From an uncultured Clostridia bacterium (lineage in GTDB: Bacteria; Bacillota; Clostridia; Peptostreptococcales; Anaerovoracaceae), in the NCBI GenBank assembly GCA_946541285.1, contig CAMNJG010000117.1:1-5375 (forward strand): DNA of 5,375 nt, read 5' to 3'. Shown piece after piece: positions 1-3,621 of the stretch. Numbering within the stretch: the stretch's first letter is position 1; each line of letters opens with the position of its first letter. The position numbers and the translations under genes were made by a program. Below the pieces are notes generated by a model. The model saw only the letters and a list, made by a program, of their open reading frames with translations, had not been told where the DNA came from and did no database searches.

Positions 1-228
1 TGCTCTCGAAAAAACATCCTTCGGAAATTGCACAAGTTATTTTCAGACAGTTCCTAACTCCACAAAACTCAAATATCGGTTAATATTTCGATACTATATC
101 TTTCCAATTTTATCATAAGGCAAAATTATTGCAAGAAAAATTACAGTCATTCAAAAAAATCTTCGTTAAAAGATAAACCACGAACTGGAAGTGAAAACAG
201 GAAATGCGAAAATATCTTCTTCTTTCAG
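1..228. other. AT-rich intergenic region, no supported gene
   Basis: This stretch is much richer in A and T than the cvpA gene that follows and is cut by stop codons in most frames. Two plus-strand frames are open from the left edge, one to a TAA at 55-57 and one to a TAA at 81-83. Either could be the tail of a gene outside the window, but the pieces are too short to judge. The only other signal is a leftward promoter at 107-134. The first 60 bases could also be the leader of a leftward gene or the end of a dispersed repeat; neither can be shown here. Confidence 0.5.
107..134 (-). promoter_or_regulatory. putative leftward promoter for a gene beyond the left edge
   Basis: On the minus strand there is a TTGCAA -35 box (134 to 129), a 16-base spacer and a TAAAAT -10 box (112 to 107) preceded by TGA, that is, an extended -10. 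Transcription would start near base 100 and leave the window leftwards with a leader of at least 100 bases. Chance matches are common in DNA this AT-rich, so this is a moderate call. Confidence 0.4.
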
Positions 229-257
229 TTGATTAGAATTTTGTTTATTGATAAAAT
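229..257 (+). promoter_or_regulatory. putative cvpA promoter
   Basis: TTGATT at 229-234 and TAAAAT at 252-257 are separated by exactly 17 bases, and TGA directly before the -10 box makes it an extended -10. A start near 264 gives a leader of about 33 bases ending in the cvpA ribosome binding site. It is the only good sigma-A-like match close to the gene. Confidence 0.6.
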
Positions 258-283
258 AGGTACATACGTTTTTTCGGCATCAT

Positions 284-288
284 GAGGA
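284..288 (+). promoter_or_regulatory. ribosome binding site that decides the cvpA start
   Basis: GAGGA lies 8 bases before the ATG at 297. It overlaps the alternative ATG at 282, so ribosomes bound here would initiate at 297, which shortens the protein by five residues compared with the longest frame. Confidence 0.7.
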
Positions 289-296
289 CTCATTTT

Positions 297-959
297 ATGT
301 GGATCGACTTTATCGTAGCAGGTGTACTGATCCTGTTCCTGTTCCGCGGCGACAAGCGTGGACTGATCGCGTCGCTGCTCGGAATCATCGGCTGGGCGGT
401 AGCTCTCATTGTGGCATTCCTCGCGTATCCATACGCAGTCAATCTGATCGATGACCATACCGGGATCCGCAACAGCCTGACCGACCATGTGACAGATTAT
501 GTCAAAAGCAAACTGATCTCTCAGCTGAACGGATCCAACGGCGGCAACATGCCGGATTCCGTCCTGGCAGCGCTCAGCAGTACCTCCAATTCTTCCATGG
601 ACGTACAGGCGGCGGCCGCGGCCAAACCGATCGTCAATATTTTCATGGACATCGTCGCGTTTGTCGTTGTCCTGCTGGTGGTCCGTGTCATTTTCAAAAT
701 CGTCCAGACCATTTCCATGAAATTCACCGGCACCGATCACGGCCCTCTCGGACTGCTCAACAGTCTCGGCGGCATGCTCTTCGGGCTGGTAGAGGGTGCC
801 ATCCTGGCCTACCTTCTCCTTCTGCTGCTGGATTACCTGGCATTATTCGCCGGATTCCCGTTCATGCTGCACCAGCTGGACGATTCCATCGTCATGGGAC
901 TGATTGATCAGCTTGACATGATTCCGTATTCCGGTAACATCGACCGGATCCTTACATAA
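297..959 (+). CDS. cvpA: CvpA-family integral membrane protein
   Basis: Recognised as a CvpA-family membrane protein by sequence character: a start reading MWIDFIV, four hydrophobic segments (about residues 2-17, 22-44, 112-134 and 156-185), and a glycine-rich stretch around residues 155-168 (NSLGGMLFGLVEG) leading into the last helix. The 220-aa length is somewhat above the usual 160-180 because of a polar, Ser/Asn/Ala-rich loop at about 50-110. In Escherichia coli, CvpA is an inner-membrane protein needed for colicin V export; its molecular role in Bacillota is unclear. I chose the ATG at 297 because GAGGA at 284-288 sits 8 bases upstream. The in-frame ATG at 282 overlaps that Shine-Dalgarno and has none of its own. 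The gene has its own promoter and appears monocistronic. Family call is confident; physiological role is not. Confidence 0.85.
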   Translation: MWIDFIVAGVLILFLFRGDKRGLIASLLGIIGWAVALIVAFLAYPYAVNLIDDHTGIRNSLTDHVTDYVKSKLISQLNGSNGGNMPDSVLAALSSTSNSSMDVQAAAAAKPIVNIFMDIVAFVVVLLVVRVIFKIVQTISMKFTGTDHGPLGLLNSLGGMLFGLVEGAILAYLLLLLLDYLALFAGFPFMLHQLDDSIVMGLIDQLDMIPYSGNIDRILT

Positions 960-975
960 AAAACATCCGAAAGAA

Positions 976-997
976 AGGGAGGGAATTTCCCCTCCCT
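976..997. terminator. perfect 8-bp G/C-rich hairpin after cvpA, possible two-way terminator
   Basis: AGGGAGGG (976-983) and CCCTCCCT (990-997) form a perfect stem with a 6-base loop, 17 bases after the cvpA stop. Read rightwards, no T-run follows, so it is a poor intrinsic terminator for cvpA, though it may protect the mRNA 3' end. Read leftwards, the stem is followed by TTCTTT. It is therefore a better terminator for transcripts coming from the recombinase operon towards cvpA. Confidence 0.5.
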
Positions 998-1003
998 CCG
1001 CAG

Positions 1004-1024
1004 TTTCGGGGAACTCCCCCGAAA
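1004..1024. repeat. second perfect 8-bp hairpin between cvpA and tRNA-Arg
   Basis: TTTCGGGG (1004-1011) and CCCCGAAA (1017-1024) flank a 5-base loop. No T-run follows on either strand, so this is not a classical terminator. It sits directly before the tRNA promoter and may add to termination or 3'-end stability of cvpA mRNA together with the hairpin at 976-997. Confidence 0.5.
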
Positions 1025-1028
1025 ACAG

Positions 1029-1057
1029 TTGAAATATCACACTTTCTGTGATATGAT
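1029..1057 (+). promoter_or_regulatory. strong putative tRNA-Arg promoter containing a dyad
   Basis: TTGAAA at 1029-1034 and TATGAT at 1052-1057 are spaced 17 bases apart, with TGA before the -10 box (extended -10). The predicted start near 1064 leaves a leader of about 8 bases before the tRNA, which fits a dedicated tRNA promoter. ATATCACA (1034-1041) and TGTGATAT (1047-1054) form a perfect inverted repeat with a 5-base centre, filling the spacer and touching both boxes. It could bind a regulator, or be coincidence. Confidence 0.65.
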
Positions 1058-1071
1058 GATTTCGTTAAAAT

Positions 1072-1147
1072 GCTTGTGTAGCTCAGCGGATAGAGCGTCG
1101 GTTTCCTAAACCGTGCGTCGGGAGTTCGAGTCTCCCCACGAGCGCCA
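1072..1147 (+). tRNA. tRNA-Arg (anticodon CCU)
   Basis: A complete 76-base cloverleaf. The acceptor stem pairs GCTTGTG (1072-1078) with CACGAGC, with one G-T pair, followed by discriminator G and an encoded CCA at 1145-1147. The D-arm pairs GCTC with GAGC. The anticodon loop is TTCCTAA on a stem with one outer T-T mismatch, giving anticodon CCT, which reads AGG arginine codons. The T-arm pairs GGGAG with CTCCC around TTCGAGT. It has its own promoter (1029-1057) and terminator (1156-1180). tRNA-Arg genes are common landmarks for mobile-element insertion, and a recombinase operon ends 65 bases downstream on the opposite strand. Confidence 0.97.
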
Positions 1148-1155
1148 TCCATGAA

Positions 1156-1180
1156 CCCCGCGCCTGTCGCGGGGTTTTTT
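1156..1180 (+). terminator. intrinsic terminator of tRNA-Arg
   Basis: CCCCGCG (1156-1162), loop CCTGT, CGCGGGG (1168-1174), then six T residues (1175-1180): a textbook rho-independent terminator 8 bases after the tRNA. Flanking CATGAA (1150-1155) and TTCATG (1179-1184) extend the symmetry. In the leftward direction only two T residues follow the stem, so it would stop the converging recombinase transcript less well. Confidence 0.93.
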
Positions 1181-1212
1181 CATGAATCGGTATCCGCCTG
1201 GCATAACAAATA

Positions 1213-2937
1213 TCAGAGGCCTGTTCTGACACTGAGACCACATTTAAACTTTACTTCATATCCTTCCTCAAGAACGGTCATATTCTCCAGATAGCGCACA
1301 ACCAGATCATCTGAAAAAGTGACCATCCAGCCATGCCGGTCCAGAACACCTTCCTCCGGTATATATTTAGTCCTGCTGAAAAATTCATCATACTCATGGC
1401 ATGCCGGCGACTCCTCTTCCACATTCTTCCGCATTTTCAGTCCATACGGCGCATCATGCAAGGCTTTCATGGTTTCCAGAAGTTCCAGTGCCAGACGGAT
1501 ATGGATTTCACGGTTGGCAGCTTCCGCCCTTTCCAGCACCAGACTGATACGTTCCGTCTCCAGCTGTCCGATTTCATTTCTTAAGAAACGGATCTCATCC
1601 GACTCCTCCATTTGAGGTTCTGCCAGGAGTTGTTCCAGTCTGGAATCCATCCGTTTTCTCTGCTCCCGGTTATGTTCCAGCATGACATCAATCCTCTTCA
1701 GGTCTCCATTCCAGAGAGAGCCCTGCATACGGATCAGCCGGTCCCTCAGGGTCGGCAGTTTATTAAATGCGCTGATCACAGCATTTCTGGCGTCTGCCTC
1801 CGGGACATTCCTGCAGGGACAGCCCGGACTGACTTCACGGGTCATGCTGCGTTTTTCATAGGCCCGGTAACGGCAGCGCCAGTCGGTATACTTATGATCC
1901 GGATGAATGTATCGTTTCAGGATTCTGCCGCAGCACCCACAGACCAGTCTGCCTTTCAGAGCGTCTGCAGAACCAAAGCGCAGCTTTCCAGCTTCCCGTT
2001 TCAGCAGGGATCTCCGCTGCATTTCGCCCTGTACCTGGTAAAATATCTTTTTCGGTACGATCGGTTCATGATTGTCTTCCACGAAATACTGTGGAAGCTG
2101 CCCCGTATTCCGGACAATCCTGTGCGTCAGGAAATCCTCCACATAATATTTCTGCATCAGCAGATCTCCACAGTATTTTTCATTTTCCAGAATACTGACA
2201 ATCGTACTCTGATACCAGGTCACCTTGCCTGCCGGTGTCGGGATTTTTTCCTGCGTCAGACGCCTGGCAATCATGCCAGGACTGAAGCCTTCCAGATATT
2301 CACGATAAATACGCCGTACCAGGTCTGCTTCACCCGGAACAATCTCCAGTGTATCGTTGTGTTCCCCTCCTTTTGTCAGTCCCAGGAACTGCCGGGTATT
2401 CAGTCTTCCTTTTCCCTGCTGCATCAGATATTGAATTCCAAGTCGCACATTTCTGGAAATACTGTCCGACTCCTGCTGGGCAATACTGCTCATGATCGTA
2501 ATCAGCACTTCGCCCTTCGCGTCCAGTGTAAAAATATTCTCTTTCTCAAACAGAACTCCTACCCCCAGATCCTTCAGTTTCCGGATCGTCCTGAGACTGT
2601 CCACTGTATTTCTTGCCCAGCGGGAAATCGATTTCGTCAGAATCATATCAATCTGACCCGCTTCACAGTCATGGATCATTTTCAGGAACTGCTCCCGGTT
2701 TTTCGTAGAAGTTCCGCTGATGCCTTCATCTGCGTAAACCCCGGCAAATTCCCACTCCGGATTATCCATGATATAATCCGTATAATGTCTGCACTGTGCC
2801 TCATAGGAAGTTTCCTGCGCGTCTGAATCAGTGGAAATTCTCGCATACGCGCAAACCCGGATTTTTTCTTTTCCTCTGTCTGCTGCCACCACGGTGCCCT
2901 GAGGCTGTTTTGTCGCTTTGATAATCTGTACTGCCAT
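1213..2937 (-). CDS. large serine recombinase (downstream gene of the module)
   Basis: A 574-aa site-specific DNA recombinase that would cut and rejoin DNA through a 5'-phosphoserine link. The resolvase-type catalytic domain covers about residues 25-170: the YARISTD motif holds Arg33 and the nucleophile Ser35, and KSISRWARN holds Arg106 and Arg109. A recombinase DNA-binding domain follows (about 184-300), including RRIYREYLEG and NEKYCGD. Next comes a zinc ribbon with Cys333, Cys336, Cys355 and Cys373 or Cys375, then a charged coiled-coil-like region (about 420-490) and a C-terminal piece ending near KCGLSVRTGL. All key residues are present, so it is probably active. The start at 2937 is chosen over an upstream in-frame TTG (2979) because AAAGGAG lies 8 bases before it. 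This gene ends 65 bases from tRNA-Arg, converging on it. The substrate sites are unknown; it may act alone or with the 576-aa paralogue. Confidence 0.92.
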   Translation of the reverse strand: MAVQIIKATKQPQGTVVAADRGKEKIRVCAYARISTDSDAQETSYEAQCRHYTDYIMDNPEWEFAGVYADEGISGTSTKNREQFLKMIHDCEAGQIDMILTKSISRWARNTVDSLRTIRKLKDLGVGVLFEKENIFTLDAKGEVLITIMSSIAQQESDSISRNVRLGIQYLMQQGKGRLNTRQFLGLTKGGEHNDTLEIVPGEADLVRRIYREYLEGFSPGMIARRLTQEKIPTPAGKVTWYQSTIVSILENEKYCGDLLMQKYYVEDFLTHRIVRNTGQLPQYFVEDNHEPIVPKKIFYQVQGEMQRRSLLKREAGKLRFGSADALKGRLVCGCCGRILKRYIHPDHKYTDWRCRYRAYEKRSMTREVSPGCPCRNVPEADARNAVISAFNKLPTLRDRLIRMQGSLWNGDLKRIDVMLEHNREQRKRMDSRLEQLLAEPQMEESDEIRFLRNEIGQLETERISLVLERAEAANREIHIRLALELLETMKALHDAPYGLKMRKNVEEESPACHEYDEFFSRTKYIPEEGVLDRHGWMVTFSDDLVVRYLENMTVLEEGYEVKFKCGLSVRTGL

Positions 2938-2945
2938 CACACATA

Positions 2946-2952
2946 CTCCTTT
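2946..2952 (-). promoter_or_regulatory. ribosome binding site of the 574-aa recombinase
   Basis: AAAGGAG on the minus strand, 8 bases before the ATG at 2937. It fixes the start 14 codons inside the longest open frame. A different frame ends in TGA at 2939-2937, overlapping the ATG by one base (TGATG). Confidence 0.8.
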
Positions 2953-2965
2953 ATTTTTCTCAAAT

Positions 2966-2992
2966 ACGGTATCGTACAAAATCCGGTACCGT
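2966..2992. repeat. inverted repeat upstream of the 574-aa recombinase gene
   Basis: ACGGTA (2966-2971) and TACCGT (2987-2992) are a perfect 6-bp inverted repeat with a 15-base centre. The right arm lies in the palindrome CGGTACCG on the complementary strand. No T-run follows, so it is not a terminator. It could be a recombinase or regulator binding site, but the arms are short. Confidence 0.35.
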
Positions 2993-3038
2993 TATATTCC
3001 TCTGCATACTCGATGTAACATTCCTCTGCGTACTCGAT
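2991..3038. repeat. two 24-bp tandem direct repeats
   Basis: The units at 2991-3014 and 3015-3038 are head-to-tail copies identical at 21 of 24 positions, sharing the core ATTCCTCTGC and the end TACTCGAT. They lie in the non-coding gap between the small recombinase-like gene and the 574-aa recombinase gene. The unit is divisible by three, and one minus-strand frame reads both copies without a stop as IEYAEECY and IEYAEEYN. The copies could be protein-binding sites or the relic of a coding repeat. Confidence 0.75.
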
Positions 3039-3047
3039 TACGTAATC
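3036..3047. repeat. perfect 12-bp palindrome
   Basis: GATTACGTAATC is its own reverse complement. It abuts the tandem repeats (2991-3038) and lies 8 bases from another dyad, TTTACG/CGTAAA (3056-3061 and 3068-3073). Dimeric DNA-binding proteins, including serine recombinases and repressors, use sites with this kind of symmetry, but nothing here shows which protein, if any, binds. Confidence 0.55.
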
Positions 3048-3055
3048 TTTTGTTC

Positions 3056-3073
3056 TTTACGGTAAAACGTAAA
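3056..3073. repeat. 6-bp inverted repeat with 6-base centre
   Basis: TTTACG (3056-3061) and CGTAAA (3068-3073) flank GTAAAA. It is the third symmetric element in the 240-base gap before the 574-aa recombinase gene. No T-run follows on the transcribed strand, so it is not an obvious terminator. Confidence 0.35.
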
Positions 3074-3181
3074 TCAATACCGGAAAAACGGATGATCCCT
3101 GACTGCATCGTCCATTTCGTTTACAGGCAAAAAAGAAAAACTCCGGACAGCCTCTTCTGCTGCTCGAAGTCGTTCGATCAT
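3074..3181 (-). CDS. possible 35-aa ORF coupled to the small recombinase-like gene
   Basis: The ATG at 3181 overlaps the TGA of the upstream 147-aa gene (ATGA), the usual layout for translational coupling. The frame runs 35 codons to a TGA at 3076-3074. The peptide starts MIERLRAAEEAVRSF and ends MDDAVRDHPFFRY, which looks protein-like: an amphipathic, charged start and an acidic middle. I do not recognise it. There is no good Shine-Dalgarno beyond a weak AGGA immediately before the ATG. The following frames are also open but offset, so this may be the 5' part of a gene broken by frameshifts rather than an intact small protein. Confidence 0.4.
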   Translation of the reverse strand: MIERLRAAEEAVRSFSFLPVNEMDDAVRDHPFFRY

Positions 3182-3621
3182 TCCTGTAAGTACTGTGGGT
3201 GAATCCTCTGGTACAGCTCTTCAGCATACCCCGCCGGATCGTGACAGTCTCCGATTTGTGTCCCGAAATCATCCATTCCTTCCAGATGGAAACAGATATG
3301 AATCCGCACTGCCTTTTTGGGTCTCTTTTTCCCTGTTCTGGGAGAAGCCTGCTTTCTTTTTTTCCATTCTCTGATCAATTGCTCCTGATACGCAGGACTG
3401 ACGATGGGCGGATAATAATCTGTCCCCAGGTACTCTTTCCTCTGAAACAGATGCGGCAGGGTTGACGCCGAAACCGGCAATCCCGCCGTTCTGGCCGCGC
3501 CTGCCATTGTCAGTCCTTCAAGATAGAGCCGGAAAAACAGTTTCAGCTTCTCTTCGTTTTCCGGATCCGACTGCGCCTTACCTTCCACAATCCTGTAACC
3601 AAACGGAATCCGTGTACCCAT
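3178..3621 (-). CDS. small recombinase-domain protein without a catalytic domain
   Basis: A 147-aa protein. Residues 3-83 match the DNA-binding recombinase domain found after the catalytic domain in large serine recombinases: RIPFGYRIVEGKA, then LFFRLYLEGLTMAGAAR, a helix-turn-helix-like STLPHLFQRKEYLG, and PPIVSPAYQEQL. The block between EYLG and PPIVS is about 30 residues shorter than in its neighbours. A Lys/Arg-rich linker follows (84-103), then an unrecognised tail (104-147). There is no catalytic serine motif and no zinc ribbon, so it cannot cut DNA by this chemistry. The start at 3621 has GGGAGG 7 bases upstream and shares one base with the stop of the 576-aa recombinase gene (TAATG), implying coupled translation. 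It may be an accessory DNA-binding subunit, a directionality factor, or a decaying recombinase; the coupling and intact frame argue for function. Domain assignment is solid, role is inferred. Confidence 0.8.
   Translation of the reverse strand: MGTRIPFGYRIVEGKAQSDPENEEKLKLFFRLYLEGLTMAGAARTAGLPVSASTLPHLFQRKEYLGTDYYPPIVSPAYQEQLIREWKKRKQASPRTGKKRPKKAVRIHICFHLEGMDDFGTQIGDCHDPAGYAEELYQRIHPQYLQE

Noticed and set aside
162..177. Leftward terminator-like hairpin ATCTT/AAGAT followed by seven T residues on the minus strand
   Set aside because: The stem is only 5 bp with a single G-C pair, and no leftward gene ends before it.
1072..1147. Split or remnant tRNA duplicate marking the other attachment site inside the window
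   Set aside because: I found no second copy of the tRNA 3' end elsewhere in the window; any copy would have to lie beyond base 5375.
1612..2826. Long plus-strand open frame of about 400 codons opposite the 574-aa recombinase gene
   Set aside because: It is the antisense image of a clearly recognised gene with catalytic motifs, has no ribosome binding site, and its translation shows no domain character.
2976..3003. Internal promoter for the 574-aa recombinase (TTACAT and TATAAC on the minus strand)
   Set aside because: The -35 match is poor, the spacing is 16 bases, and the boxes fall in the tandem repeat, so a chance match is as likely.
3129..3140. T-rich tract on the minus strand (TTTTTCTTTTTT) as an intrinsic terminator or a frameshift slippery site
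   Set aside because: The only nearby stem is 5 bp with a G-T pair and sits six bases away, too weak for a terminator. A -1 shift here yields a short, non-protein-like tail ending at the TAA at 3059-3057.
2918..3202. Plus-strand open frame of 94 codons across the repeat-rich gap
   Set aside because: It begins with TTG without a Shine-Dalgarno, overlaps the ends of two recognised minus-strand genes, and shows no recognisable protein features.
3057..3272. Minus-strand 71-codon frame running from within the small recombinase-like gene into the gap
   Set aside because: Most of it overlaps the recognised 147-aa gene in another frame. Its composition (runs of Phe, Ser, Arg, Thr) looks like an out-of-frame reading.
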